From assembly GCA_910591455.2 (NCBI GenBank), contig OU342805.1, positions 24,770,708-24,834,707 of the forward strand: 64,000 nt of DNA. The letters are read 5' to 3'. Positions 30,203 to 43,144 of this stretch are shown piece after piece. The notes under the pieces were generated by a model. That model was not told the origin of the DNA. It saw nothing but the letters and a program-made list of their open reading frames with translations, and searched no databases. The first letter of the stretch is position 1. Every line of letters starts with the position of its first letter. Both the position numbers and the translations under genes were made by a program. The DNA is from Pholis gunnellus. Its lineage: Eukaryota; Chordata; Actinopteri; Perciformes; Pholidae.

Positions 30203-33200
30203 TCAGTGAGGAGCTGAACTGAGCAATGAACAAGGCTTGATTTTGAAAACAAAAATGTGAAGATGGCAGGCAATCTGGTTGCAAACACTGACACAGTAAC
30301 GCAGCAAGTCGAAGAAGGAAATGATCTGCGGGAGGAGAAAGAAACGGTCGTCAAACAGGAGCTCTGCACACGCCGAGGAAGCACGTTAGAAAGGGACTCG
30401 TCGTCTCATCATATTCACCATTTTACTTATAAAACCACGGCTTAGTATTTCATACGCTTGGTTTTGCATCTCAATCGCATAACTTCTACTCAGAATCTCA
30501 GATATTTAGTGTTATAATATCTCTCAACTTATAAAATCATACTTTTAACTTTTTTAAATTTTGATTAAGGCCTTTTTTTTCCGTGCGATTAATTCACACA
30601 TCAATATTTGTTACTGTTGTTTTTGTCCTAAATACTTTTATATTACTGCGAATATTACGCAGCGAAAAAGCAGAATGAGGTTGATTTTTCTGAGCTTTAA
30701 ATAATAAAAAGGCATCAACCAATCACAATTACACACACTTATTATACAACTATATTACTTTATAGTAATGTATCCAATGCTAGCATCACATGTGTACTTA
30801 CCAATGCAATCCACAGCACCAAGTACTCGTCAATAAAACTATTGAAATACTGATCCAGGAACAGGAGTCCTGGTCCCAGGAAGGCTAAATCGTGGAGATG
30901 CATCTCACTTTTTGTCATATGTGCCACCTGAGGACAGACAGAAGAAAGAAAACACAGCTTTAATGTCCGGGAAGTAAAATGTCTGCTAACTTTAAAGTGA
31001 AAAACTATGAGAATAAGAGAAGTTATGTTTCACTTTTACTCACACGTTGTGTAAACTGTGCAAACATTCTGTATTAAACCTGTGAGGCTCAAGAAACAGT
31101 ACATTCTGAGACATTATCACTCTTTTGCTACTGCAAAGTACATGTTTTTAAGCTTATCTCTTATATTTATGGTGTAGTTTGTACTTTAATGTCTTTTAAT
31201 GAGATGTCTTTATCTGTCTGTCTGTCTGTACAAACATATGAAAAGACATTATTTAAGGTTCTAAAAGCTACAGTATGTACGGTGACTACTTCCCCTTCTT
31301 ATATAAAGTCTTTGCATTAAACACAACCTGGACCTCAACTTTTTCACATTTTACTCATGACCATCAGTCCTTTTCCAGGATAAAGCAGCTACCAAGTTAC
31401 TTCAGGCAGTACGAAATGATTTTTAGATTATTCCATCAGTGACCACGGCATCGTGTCCGACTTCTCTTTGACACGGACGACAAAGTAGGTTTGACTTACA
31501 ACTAATTTATTGGTGATTTTGGCGGAGACGCAGCCAAACGCCAGGATATACAGACACGGATGTTTCTCGAAGAGCTGGACAGCAGACTTCTTGTATATCA
31601 TCATCGCCAAAATTATAACTGAACCAATATGTAAGACTGGAGAGAGGACGCTGGTTCCCTGAGGACGGAGACACAAAGACACAGACGGTTAATGTACAGC
31701 AGTACAGCTAGTATAGTATACAGTATAGTACACTATAACAGAATCTGTAACTTTGAACTGCTGGTATTTGATCCATAAGCATTAGAATAAATCAACTCAA
31801 GCGTGTTACGTTCATACAGTTAAATATTCAGTACCATAATATTCAGCAATGACCGCTGTACTGCTGTCCCCTTTGTTTTCCAAATATCAAAACGACAGCG
31901 TGTGGTGCAAACAGACACAGGCTTGTTATGAATGTTTAACCAGACGATTTAAAATGTTTAGTTTGGATGAATAACACAACGAATGTTAATTAACTACGGC
32001 GAATAAAATGTAGACATGAGAAACCTGCTAACGGCTCTGACAACTGGGGGCAGGGAGGTGTGACGGGACACTGAAGGTATAGTATTTATATAGTATTAAT
32101 GTAGTATTTATATAGTATTAATGTAGTATTTATATAGTATTAATATCGGCCAGTCTATTGTTTACAAATAATCAAAGGGGAAAATGTTATTGCTACAAGA
32201 TCTTTGAAGGAAGATAAGAAAATAACAGATAATTATTCGTCATTATTTGAGAATCAGTACGAGTAGAGTTAGCCGTTGATAAGATATCTGTTGCTCTATC
32301 TCGCTAACATCGCCTGCTGTTTCTTTGTTAAACTACATAACTGTTCACTCTGATCTAACAGGTTTCCCTCTCTGGTTGTAGAACATTTCCCCCCCCATTA
32401 CTCTTGCAATGTGTGCAGGTTACGGCACAACAAACACTTCTACCTGAATGTGCACACATCTCACAATGACTACGTTTACATGCACACCAATATTCAACTA
32501 ATATTACGAATATGACAACTTTCTGAATTTGATCCGGGTCATGTAAACAGAATATTGTGTTTGGATGTTCCAAATTAGGCCTTATTCCGAGTGGAGCATT
32601 TGACATGTGGGGTGTGCAGAGAGTATTCTGGTTACGGTCGGCTCTGTGCGTTGAACACTCGTTAAACACTCGTTAAACACAAACCAACCAGCCAACTGTT
32701 TACAGAGATGAATGCCTAAAAGAAAAAGCCCACATGTCTTCCCAGAAGAAGAAACACACACACTTTTAAACCGTATGAAAGATTTGGATATCAAGAGTTG
32801 TTTTGGATATGCACACATATCTAAACACCCACCTTTTTAAGAGGGTGGTTGAAGGGATGAAATAGGGACGGTGTGTTCTCACGGCTGCACCGGAATATAT
32901 TTATTTTTATAAGCTTTCTAACCATGGCTACTTGGAATTTTGTCTTTTTCAGAATAAGGGAATATTTTAAACACGTAAACGTAGTTAGTGAAGTAGCTTG
33001 AAAGCATAACTTTTCTGATTTATCATGCAAAACAAAAACACAACAATATCCACCCTCCGACATGCTCTGATGAACACCGTTCTGTTCTTTGATTACTAAC
33101 TCATCGTTTCCAGACTTACTGCTATTGTGGATCCGTTTTTGCCCACTCCTCCCGTAAAAATAACTCTGAAGTAATTAGTGCAGGAGAAGATGGCTCCCAA

Positions 33201-34865
33201 GAAAGTGCAGATGGCCGGAACCATTTTCATCTGGATATTTAGGATCGGAATCTACCAATCAAGACATGAACAAAAAAAACACTCAAATTAAGGAATAACA
33301 CAACTGAAACATTTACATTAAAAGATGTGTTGATCAAACTTCCAGCTGCGAGTTCACAATGAGAACACTAGAGAACGGTAAAAGCCTTCTGAGAGACAGT
33401 CTTTGTATTCCTGATAACAATCACAGCGAAACAGTCAAAACAAGAATGTTAGAGCAACGTAACACAAACATTACATAATTCATCATCAATCTAGTGTAAA
33501 TCTGTAGGAAGTAGAACCGATCACAATTACCAGTGACTGCCAAAAAGCAGATCCTCCCACGGCGGCCAGCAAATACATGATTATAATGAAGATTTGCACC
33601 TCAGTCACATCAATGCTGAGTGGGAGGAGAAAGCACAGAGTGGACAGTGAGGATTAGTGACGTCTACCAGCAGCACACCGTCAGCCTGCGGCCTTCCTCC
33701 ACAAAACGCCGCTGGACCTGGAGCTCAGGGGAAGTCTGGTTTGGAGGATTCAACAGGAAAGTAGCTGCATTTAAGATGCAGTCAGTTATATTTCACTGAC
33801 TCTTCTCTTTGATGAGCAGAGACTCCGGGAAGACGCTGACGTTTTGTAATGAGATACAGCGTGCTGTGCTAAGCTAGGCTAAGCTAATTAGCTTTAAACA
33901 CCTCACTCTCAGACAGATAGAAGACTGTCTGGATTTTTGTGTTTATTACAGCTGCAACTACCAAATATTTATATTATCAATTCATCTTTTTTGTTTCATT
34001 GTGTCTCAATAAAACATCAGAAATTTGTGAAAAATTCCAGACAAAGTTTACCAGCAAAAAAGAGAAATTGTATTTTTTTTGTCCAGATGTAACATTTAAG
34101 TTACATTTCCACAGCTTTTTATTCCCCAACATCTTACAAATATTCAGCAGGCGTCTCTTCAGACCTCGTTTTGGTGGCATTTGGAATTAATAAAATGTTC
34201 TGCTCACATTGTAAGAAATAAGGTAGTGTTTAATGTCACTAATCAGAGCTTGGATCTGGTTTATCGAGTAGTTAAGAAGTTAAGTTTCGGAATAAAGTAT
34301 CTCTCAGGTATAATTTGTTCGTTTGATTCCTACTAAGAGCAGGGGAATCTAAATATACATATTCATACTTTAGCGTTTCTTGAGTCTGTACTGAGTTAAA
34401 AGGATGTTTGTCTAACTTAGTAATGTCAAATAAAATTAGATCTCATTTTAGAATTTGCACGAACACATTGGGAGCTTCGAGATCGAGCGGTTCTTTGGAC
34501 AGTTAGTTCCCTTCAACGTGTTTTTAAGACACGTGACTCCACGGAGGTCAGCGGCCATTGTGGAAGCAGACAGCAGGCAGCCATGCAGCAACAGCCAGGA
34601 GGTTTACCGTCATGTTCCACAGACAGGGGCCCACAGCGGCTGTGAGCATCTGTAATCCTGCTAGACAGAGCTGCACCTCTGGTATGTCAAGTCTACACAC
34701 AGAATACATCAACTCTTAGAAACCGCTAATGAAATCACTATCGCTGAAGTCTAACGAGATCATCTGTCACTGAGTCACTTGTTTGCCTTTTTGAATATTG
34801 AGTGACTGAAGGAATTAAAGCATACGTTTTTCACATTCCTGCACAAAAGTTCGCTTATTTTAAAA

Positions 34866-34903
<38 letters not shown>

Positions 34904-37900
34904 ATATTTTTATTGTTATGTTTTATTTATTCTATTTTTCATGGTTCATTTTGACTGTTGTGTGAAAACGTACTTGTCAATAAACATGATTCGAATGAAT
35001 CGTTGGCTTCACAGAATCAGAATAATCTCAATAACAGCAACAACTAATAAAGAAAAACCATGAAACCCCACAATCAACGCGCTGAGAGGCATCGAACTGT
35101 GAATGACATGAATCCACGAGTCCTCACTGAAAAGTGTACAGAAAGGTGGATCTAAAGGAACGATCTAAAGTTGCATTTACTTATGTTTAGATCAGATATT
35201 TCATGATTTAAATCATTACTGTTAATTGTATTTGGACAAAGTTTTTTTCTACATGACTTTGTTTGATGTAGCTTGATGTTATCTCTTGATGTCAAATTAA
35301 ATGTATTTATGTATTTTACTGTAAAAGGTGCGACTGCAGAAATCTTTATGTTGCATGAATGTATTGTGGTACGTTTAACTATTTTCAATAAATAAATCCT
35401 ATTTCTTTTCAAGATAACGTTAAATACTGATGCATTTAATATGCTTTTGTAGGAAAACATGAAACTCATTCTTTTGGTGGTAATATTGTTCAATAAAACT
35501 CAGATCTGCTCAGAACTAAACCGTAACTCCTGAGATCAGCGGACTTAACATTGTCTTTAAACAAAAAGAATGCAACAAATGAAAAAAACCATCAAAACAA
35601 TAAAAACAAGCAGCTTAGTCGACTCACATGCCGAAGCGCAGCGTTCCTGACACGTATGTCTGCCAGTGAGCACAGTAGAACATGAACATCCCAGCGAAGC
35701 AGCAGAAGAACATCCAGTCAGGGTTGGTGCCCATCTGCACTGCTATACTGGTTCCCAACACCACAAACACTGCAGAGACAAACACAACAAAATGAGACTT
35801 TACATTCACTGAGACGCAGAGGAACACAGTCAAACGTGAGGAAACTGACCCGTGGAGAGGGAGTCACAGCCGTGGTCAAACAGCTCGCCCAGCGGAGAGC
35901 TGCTATTGGTGCGTCTGGCCTGCTTCCCGTCGATGGCGTCCAATGACTGGTAGATGAACAGACCCACGGCACACAGCAGGTACGCCCAGAGCGGAGCCTG
36001 AAATAAAGTGTGCAGCAGAAACACAACGGCTGAATCAGATCTGTTTAAGGTCAGGTGACCCAGAAAGGCCTTCAGCAAAACAAAGAGATCACAGTTCTTA
36101 TCGTGGGTCACTACCAGTACGTCTCATATCTTCAGAGATGCACATGGAACTAAATCATAGTGCAACTAAGACATTACTGTGACCTTTGCATGAGAACATT
36201 TCTCTCTAACTGGACCTTTTTTTAATTGCATACTCGTGGTCTATATAATCAGGGGTCTCTTGCTGTGATCCAGATCAGTTTCCCGGAACTGCTCCATTAT
36301 TAATCAGACGTCCCCGTAATCCGATATACGCCCCGAGCGGACTGCTGAGCTGTACAGAAAGAAGCTCAGAGCAACGACGGCCCCAATTATAAAGAAACCG
36401 TCAATTAACAACAACACTGGGATACCTGCAGACCGTAGAAGCAGAAGCACCTTCACCTGCTCAGACAAACTCTGACCTCTAAGAAACAACCCTGCGTATT
36501 TTATTCATTGACATGGTATTATGCACAGGTAAGCTGCTCCAAATGATTTTGTGTGGGGGCCAAAATTTTGTATTTAAAGCAAACCCACACTTTTGTTTGC
36601 TTAGTTTTAAACCAGGCCTTCATCTCCTTTCTAATTTCCTAATATTTGATCGTATTTGAACAAGAAGCCTCCGTGTTTTATGATGTGCTTTTGTTTTTGA
36701 TTTGCCATAAATGCAAATTTATATTCTCAATACTCTGCTGCTCCTGCTGTGTCAAAAATACAGCTTATTCATCTATTCATTTAAATTCCTTCTCCAACGA
36801 GTGAAGGAAAACATGAACTCTAGCGTGTTAAATATGTTTTAACATGAAGGCCGTGCGCTATATCGTTGTTTTCAGAGTGAGGACTAACCTGCTCAGTGGC
36901 GGTTGGACAATAATAAATGAGCACGAGGGTGGTGAAGACGTTGGTGGCCAGGCCGATGATGGTGATGAGGTTTGGGGCGATCCAGGAAGGGACTCGTCCC
37001 ACCAACCATTCCCAGTAGCGCTGCATCAGAGGCTCCAGCAGGGAGCGTCCAGCACTGCTGTACCTGCAGGGACGAACAACAGCCAGGTGAGGATCTGCTG
37101 ACTTCACTCTGGAGGTTTACCTGCCCCCCAGAAACAATGATGGTGACGGCACAATATGGGCGTCACGACAAAGGGCTGGGTGATGAATAATGGGGCTGTT
37201 GTTGACTTTCATTGGGGCTGAAAAATCGAAATCAAAAGAGCTAGCTGAGAACTTTGTCTTAACAAGTTGGAGCAAGTTACAGTTAAGTTTGCATGAGAAC
37301 AAAAAGTAAATCCTGGTTGTTGTTTTGTTAATGCGCTCCCAGCAAGTCGAAGCCTGTACATTTACGCTTGAGCAAAGGGACACAGAAGAACAGCGCTCTG
37401 AATAGTTTCTGTTACTCGGGAGCACTCAGAAGTGGGCTTTGTCTTTTTTTATGTTAAAAAAAAGTAAACCTTTTTCACCTCACATTAATTTCAGACAGGT
37501 AGCAGGTAGCTCAGCAGACAGCTCGCGAGCAGAAACGACAGAATCTCACGTTTAAACTTCCAATCATAAAATCATATGGTTGTTTTAAATAGATCACCCT
37601 AAAGGCTCTGACCTGAGACCTCACAGTCAGTCCCGTCAGTCTAGGACGCTAACGTTAGCTAAAACAGCTACAGAGCAGAGACATCAACAATCAGGTTTAG
37701 TTACTTCAGATCTGACACACCAGAAGTTTTTTCCGTTATGACCAGAACTCTGCAGCTGTTATCAATAAATATAAAAGGTACGTTTGAATATTAAAGAGTA
37801 CTGTTACGTATAAAACTAATGTAGTATCTTCATTAGCGTGAATTTACTTGATTCTATTCAAGTTGAAACAAGCGAAGTTTGAGGAAAATACTTGGCGCAA

Positions 37901-38379
37901 TCAAAGCAGACCTGGTGTTTAATTTACAATACTGTCTGAAAAAAGTAAAAAAAAGTAGATACTTTCCTTAAATCTTTGAGCTTCAAAGCATCTCTTTCAC
38001 ACAGCAGAGCCACAGACGACGTAGCTCAACGCACACTGAACACATCGCTATCAGACCGCTTCACCTCGGGGCGTTACTCATTAGTTCTGTACATTCCGCT
38101 GCTAAACCATAGAACTAGATAAACTCACTGCACATAACATGAACAGGCTTTACTTCAGTGTGTCTCAGAGGAGTGTTACCTGTGCTCCTCCAGTCTCTTC
38201 AGCTGGTGTCGGGACAGCGGGGGTGCGGGCAGCTCGATCAGCCGGCGCAGCACTCCGGGGGCCAGCCAGCAGGCCGCCTCCATGCCCATGCCCGGTCCGG
38301 GGTCCTTGTCCCGGACGAGGCTTCGGCGAGAACGCAGGCCCCCACCTTGCTGCTGCTGCTGCTGCCCCGTCGCACTCAT
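30203..38379 (-). CDS. cept1: Choline/ethanolamine phosphotransferase 1 (CEPT1), 9 coding exons
   Basis: ER/nuclear-envelope enzyme that transfers phosphocholine or phosphoethanolamine from the CDP-alcohol to diacylglycerol, the last Kennedy-pathway step making PC and PE. Coding exons in transcript order: 38379-38180, 37063-36889, 35997-35850, 35769-35628, 33615-33531, 33251-33120, 31658-31500, 30927-30802, 30325-30203, totalling 1290 nt or 429 aa (human 416). The CDP-alcohol phosphotransferase signature is intact: Asp145, Asp148-Gly149, Ala152-Arg153, Gly162, Asp166 and Asp170. Other identifiers are SRHQLKRLEEHRY, PSWIAPNLITIIGL, NPDWMFFCCFAG, HWQTYVSGTLRFG, GGVGKNGSTIAGTSVLSP and HMTKSEMHLHDLAF. 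The N-terminal 50 residues diverge (Gln6 run, Gly/Arg-rich) and the last dozen residues are unlike mammals. About ten hydrophobic helices are expected. Length and conservation favour CEPT1 over CHPT1, and the dram2 neighbour agrees. Confidence 0.96.
32079..32144. repeat. 22-bp tandem repeat, 3 copies, cept1 intron
   Basis: Three consecutive copies of GTAGTATTTATATAGTATTAAT, the first starting with a small variation. It lies in the 1.5-kb intron between cept1 exons 6 and 7. Confidence 0.9.
32469..32987. mobile_element. Candidate MITE with 'ctacgtttac' termini, about 515 bp
   Basis: The left end reads CTACGTTTACATGCACACCA and the right end, complemented, reads CTACGTTTACGTGTTTAAAATA; both then continue into AATATT..TTATTC motifs. 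Similar CTACGTTTACATG-ended elements are dispersed in fish genomes. I could not identify a convincing target-site duplication, so the family is unassigned. It lies inside a cept1 intron. Confidence 0.55.
34868..34899. repeat. (TA)n microsatellite, cept1 intron
   Basis: A TA array of about 32 bp in the intron between cept1 exons 4 and 5. Around it (about 33830-35600) no exon is visible; the AAGCTAGGCTAAGCTAATTAG motif at about 33871 is a fragment of the 'gcttagcataaag' teleost repeat. Confidence 0.9.
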
Positions 38380-38689
38380 GGAGCCCTGCTGCCTGCTGCT
38401 CTGGTCCCCGATGGCTCTGCCTCTGCCTCTGCCACTGTCCTGCCGGAGGGGCTAAAGATCCACAGTGGGGCCGGATGAGGCTGGACAAAACCTGGGGAAA
38501 CAAGAGCCCAATATCACAATACTGTCCTGTGAAAATATCACAATATACTGCATTTACACATATTCACATAGCATTTGACTAAAGCTGGAACCAATTATTA
38601 TCTTATTAGTATGACAGAGTTGAAGGTGATGTCTTTAAATGTCTTGTTTTGTAGGAATTCAATCGACAAAGGCTAAAAAGCAGCAAATC

Positions 38690-39245
38690 CTCACACGGGA
38701 AATAGTTTGCATCAAAATGTACTTTAAGTACACAACATATAGAATGGCCAATTTCAAATGAATGTATATTAAATATTGAATAATAATTATTGACGTATTC
38801 TTATGTAGATGTAATGTTGCACTTTGTTACGATACAATCTTTTCAAAGAGGAATGCACATAGAAATAAATAAATAGCAATAAAACATTAAATCAAAGATG
38901 TAGACTGAAGATTAAACATAACTTCCCTTTTCACATAGTATATTCTTATAAGCAGCCTTTCACTGCTAGGTCAATGTTATACAAAAACAAAACAAAGATA
39001 AAAACAAAGTTTATACACAATAATACTCATATATTTTATATGTTTATGAGTTATTAATCTTAATCTACAAAGTAACTAAAGTTATCAAACGTAGTCAAAT
39101 GTAGTAAAGTAAGAACTTCAATATTCCTCAGAATTGTTAGTGTAGAAGTATAAAGTGACACAAAGTGGAAATACTCCAGTAAAGTACAAGTATGTCAAAC
39201 TATATTTAAGTACAGTACTTGAGTACATGTACTCGTTACATTCCA
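38690..39245. repeat. Teleost dispersed repeat, 'gtactttaagta...gagtacatgtactcgttacattcc' type
   Basis: Contains AATGTACTTTAAGTACACAA and AGAATGGCCAATTTCAAATG at the left, and GTACAGTACTTGAGTACATG then TACTCGTTACATTCCAACC at the right. It is the reverse-orientation relative of the 10130-10480 repeat, and the AATGGCC.ATTTCA motif is shared with 45310-45330. It sits in the 5'UTR intron of cept1. Confidence 0.65.
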
Positions 39246-39875
39246 ACCAAAAGGGTAACAAAATGCCTTGAACTGTTGTCACACGTGTGTTATTGATGGT
39301 ACCCTTCATTATATCAGCAGAGTACCAACCACGTGACTACAAACATCTGTGAATACATGAATACCAAACACACCGTAACATGCCGACATTCACAGGGTTT
39401 TAATCAACTAACTGTTACTAAACAAATCAAAGACAGTGTGGAAGATTCACCCCGTGGAATCCCGTCTGTGTTACTAAACTATTTATTGTGACTGTCAGCA
39501 AGAACATGAGCTACTGACGACTGCAAAACAACAACCTGCCTCGGCGGTCTACTAATGCTACCTAGCATACTCGCAGCTAGCTAGCATGCTAGCTACGCTA
39601 GTTCCACATCAGTACCGCTGCTGCTGAGGATTAGCATTAGCTGCTAGCTACGGAAGACTTTAGTCAAGAGTGGAAGTTTCCAGTATACTCATTTGCTATT
39701 AGGCTTGTTATCACTTCTTTATATTCACATGACTGAAAATACCACCGCCCATTAAAAGACATTGATGAAGTCCGAGCGTACTACTGACACCTCACCTGGT
39801 GATTGCGGCTTCTTTAAGTTAGCTTGATTAGCTAACCCTGAAGACAAGCTAACTGACGGATGTAACACCGACTGA

Positions 39876-40115
39876 CCTGGCCGATTAAAGGACGAGAGCC
39901 GCGGACACTCCGAGGGGGGCGGGTGAGAGGGCGCTTCGAGGATCCGTAAGACAGGACCCCTCTGTGGGCGGTTGGTGTTTAGAGTCGCTCTCTATGACAG
40001 TTAGACCACCGCAGGGACGTTCGCAGCTGGAGGTGGATCACCGCGACCCGGTGACTGTCACTGTGGTTGTCACAGCAAGCTAGTTCACATTCGTTCACGT
40101 TAGCCATCATGGAAA
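39876..40115 (-). promoter_or_regulatory. cept1 noncoding first exon and CpG-rich promoter
   Basis: A minus-strand donor (CGGCCAG|GTCAGTCGG) at about 39878 ends a 5'UTR exon. A matching acceptor (TTTCCCCAG) lies near 38490, upstream of the cept1 ATG. The exon and upstream DNA are GC- and CpG-rich with GGGGGGCGGGTGAG and GGGCGG motifs (GC boxes) and no TATA. The sequence turns AT-rich beyond 40130. Confidence 0.6.
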
Positions 40116-40511
40116 TCTCGCGTAGTTTCCTTTTTTAGGTTTTTTTTGGTGAGACGACTGTTTGCATTTTGGAAACCCATTTCTGCAGCAACAAATATAT
40201 TAATATATACAAATATTAATTAATTAATATATATTAATATATATATTTTAAATAAATATAAAAATAAAAAAGATGAAACGTTAGACTTGATAGTAAAAAT
40301 ATGAGATAGAAAGTCAGCAACAATTTAAAATGAAATTAAAAAAATATTTTTATAAAAAAGATGAAAAGTTAGACTTAATAATAAAAAATAAATAAACGGT
40401 AAATCGAAATTATGAGACAAAAAGTCATATTTATGAGATAGAAAGTCGAAATTTATGAGATAGTTTAACACAACAGTCATCAGCTCTTTGGCCGGTTACT
40501 CTACATTTGAC

Positions 40512-40670
40512 ATGGAAATGGATCGTGAGTACATTGAAGACTACTTTAAACGTGGTTTTACAACAGATGAAATACTTCTTGCTGTTTCACGTGGGATTGT
40601 ACTCAGCAAACGCACCCTTGAGAGGATTCTAAGCAGCTCTGTCTCTCGGGTGGAAAAGGCTGAAGAGTGA
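40512..40670 (+). mobile_element. Fragment resembling the N-terminal HTH of a teleost integrase/transposase-like protein
   Basis: Encodes 52 aa with a helix-turn-helix-like pattern (DREYIEDYFKRGFTTDEILL, then GIVLSKRTLERIL). The layout 'YIE.YF..G.T..EIL.....GI.LS.RTL.RIL' is one I associate with the N-terminus of integrase-domain proteins repeated in fish genomes. The catalytic part is absent: the frame stops after VEKAEE and no DDE region follows. It could also be a small independent gene. No inverted termini were found, and flanks 40116-40500 are AT-rich low-complexity sequence. Confidence 0.45.
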
Positions 40671-41319
40671 AGGCAGGGTGCGTTTCAAACTGAATACTTT
40701 TTATTTTGTACTTTTAGTACACACTGCTTCTGTTCTAACATGTTCAACACTTCCTGTCTCCTAAGTAATGGTAAAGTATTTGACCACTACATTCACCCTT
40801 TCACACACATACATACACACATACCAAGGCTGCCATGCAAAGTGCCAATTTTATGTTGATATTAATTCACACACATGAAAGCAAAATGGGTTGCATGGTG
40901 TATTTATATTTCTTTTTGAAGTAACATTACATATTTACACAGTTAAAAGAAAATTAATTAGCATTTGCGATCACAAGATCTTGCGAGATCGTGTGCTGCT
41001 GAGGTGGAGAACACCTGTAATGTTATTTTGTACTTTTTTAATCAAGGTGAAAGCTGGTTTCACATTCTAAGGGATTGCGTGTCCAAATGTCTCCAAGAGT
41101 TTAAAATCAGATCAGTATGAAGAGAATTCTTTGAGTTTGATGTGGTGTTATAACTGATAATATGGCACACTGATGATAATAACATTAAAACAAATGGCAA
41201 TAATGGATAGCCGTCTGCAGCTCACAGGTTGTCTAAAGACAAACGATGGACACCAATCATTATTTTTATTATACATATATATGTGTACAGAGGCTTCATG
41301 TGTGTGCATTAAAGGGATG

Positions 41320-42515
41320 TTAGGCCTCTCTGTCTTGCTGTTGAGTCATGTAGGGATTAAAGAAGTCTCTCAGGAGGCTGTGCACCCGGTCGGGCTGGGG
41401 GTTCCCAACAGCAGGGACCAGTGCTGGATTCAGAGCCAGGTTCAGGACCTTTGTCGGGTTGAAATCAGCAGACCGAGTCTGGGCCGTGTTGAGACCCTCG
41501 ATGGCGCTGGACAGCCAGATGAGTCTCTTGAGACTCTGAATGTTCCGGCCGCGGTCGTGCATCAGCTGGTGTTCGGTCACAGCTCGGCGACTGCAGGGAG
41601 GAGAGAGACCGGTGCACCCTCAGTACAGGTCAGACATCACACTTTTATTCTTTATAAAGGTAAGGAATAGGAAGGACTATTATGTACACAAGTAAGTGGA
41701 AAAATAGGTGTATACATACAAATGTAAATAAGCACCAGACCAACAACAAAAATAAAATGTCTACACATGTTTCTGTAAGTTGTAAACAATATAATAGGTG
41801 ATTATATACAGTGTATACAGCATGTATAGGATTCATTTAGACGGTGACAGTGAGATGTACCCGTTAAAACAGTTTGAGTTTTAACTGTAAAAATATAAAT
41901 GTAATGGAAGTGTTTGGTAATTTGAGAACCATCTAAATGAATGTCGCTTAAAGTTTGTAATTTCAAAAACATCAGCAGGCATGAGTCAAACATTCCCCAC
42001 ATACATAAACAAAGTGATGTTTCTATAAATCACATTTCATAATTTTTACATTTCTCTGAAAAATTAAATTAAGGAGAAACGTTCTTTTGTTAATGTTGTC
42101 GGTGACATAAAATAAAAACTGAATCTGGATTCTTTAATGCAAAACCCATTTTTAACCAGCGTTAGAGTCATTTTATAGCACAAGTTAGGTGAGCTGTGAT
42201 GTTTTGCTTCTTTTTGCAGGAAATAGTTTTTTCTTTGTAGACATTTTGTTGTTTTGCTGTGATTCTGTCTCCGTATATTTCAGAGTATTCCTCTCAGCCC
42301 CAGCTGATGCACATCAAACATTTTCCCACTGCTACTTTTATTAAGCTACTTCACATTTTGGTATTAGAAATTATTCAGTTCTTTGCACCACTTAGAGATT
42401 ATAAAATTAGGCGAGAACGAACGTCTCACCTCTCGTTTTGTTGACACTGGCTGGTTGTGAAGACCACGAGAAGCATGACAGCGAGCCACTGCACCGGCCG
42501 GAGTGACATCTGCAT
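41320..42515 (-). CDS. pth4: Parathyroid hormone 4 (Pth4) prohormone, 2 coding exons
   Basis: Secreted peptide hormone of the PTH family that acts through class B GPCRs (PTH1R type) on mineral balance; in zebrafish Pth4 is made in hypothalamic neurons. Coding exons 42515-42430 and 41590-41320 total 357 nt, or 118 aa. Residues 1-24 form a signal peptide (Leu/Val-rich core MLLVVFTT, Cys near 24). A short propeptide ends ESRR, a dibasic cleavage site whose Ser codon is split by the intron. The mature peptide then begins AVTEHQLMHDRGRNIQSLKR, with the conserved H-Q-L-M-H-D-R-G core and WLSSAI helix. The intron just before the dibasic site is the family's conserved intron. QSLKRLIWLSSAIEGL is closer to fish Pth4 than to PTH1 or PTHrP. 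The first ATG is used; a second Met follows two codons on. Confidence 0.9.
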
Positions 42516-42654
42516 CTTCTGGAAGAAACAACAAGAAACACATTAGAAACTCTGAGAGAAAAGAAGGGATATCTTGTGACTCCTCGTCATTGGTTGGATA
42601 AATCTACTGCTTGTGAAGAAAAGACATTTTTCTTTTGCTGTATTTGAATAACTT

Positions 42655-42775
42655 TCAGTTCTATTTAATTTATTTTTACAGCCCAAAATCACAAATTGGC
42701 CTCAGAGGGCTTTACAATCTGTAGAGCATACAACATCCTCTGTCCTTTGACCCTCGCATCTGAAAAGGAAAAACT
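42655..42775. repeat. Teleost dispersed repeat ('cccaaaatcacaaattggcctcagagggctttacaatctgta')
   Basis: Matches a repeat I recognise from many fish genomes: TATTTTTACAGCCCAAAATC, then GCCTCAGAGGGCTTTACAAT and CCTCTGTCCTTTGACCCTCG ending AAGGAAAAACT. It lies in the 5'UTR intron of pth4. Confidence 0.8.
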
Positions 42776-43144
42776 AATAATGACAAACACAACTTGACTG
42801 TTTTAGAGCCTAAAAAAGGATGAACATCCTCCTCCATTGAATGTAAATATACTAAATCTGCAAAAAGAAAAAAGCTACGCATATATTTTTAAATGTTTCA
42901 ACTTCTTCCAGGGCGCTAAAACTCCCGGACCAGATGTTTAACAGTCAATGTGTTGCTTTCTGCATGTTTGAATCATTTTCCTAAACGTCGGAGGACCTGG
43001 AAAGCAGTTAGTTTCTCACAGACAAACATAAACTCTTAACAGAATATAAGAAGTAAGTAAAAAAACTAAACAAAAATAAATCACAATCACACACAAAGAT
43101 CAGAAAATGTTTGAGCTTCGTTTAGTTATGATCTCTCTACTTAC

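Noticed and set aside
38139..38582. Plus-strand open frames over cept1 exon 1
   Set aside because: They are shadows of a GC-rich coding exon on the minus strand; no splice signals or family match on the plus strand.
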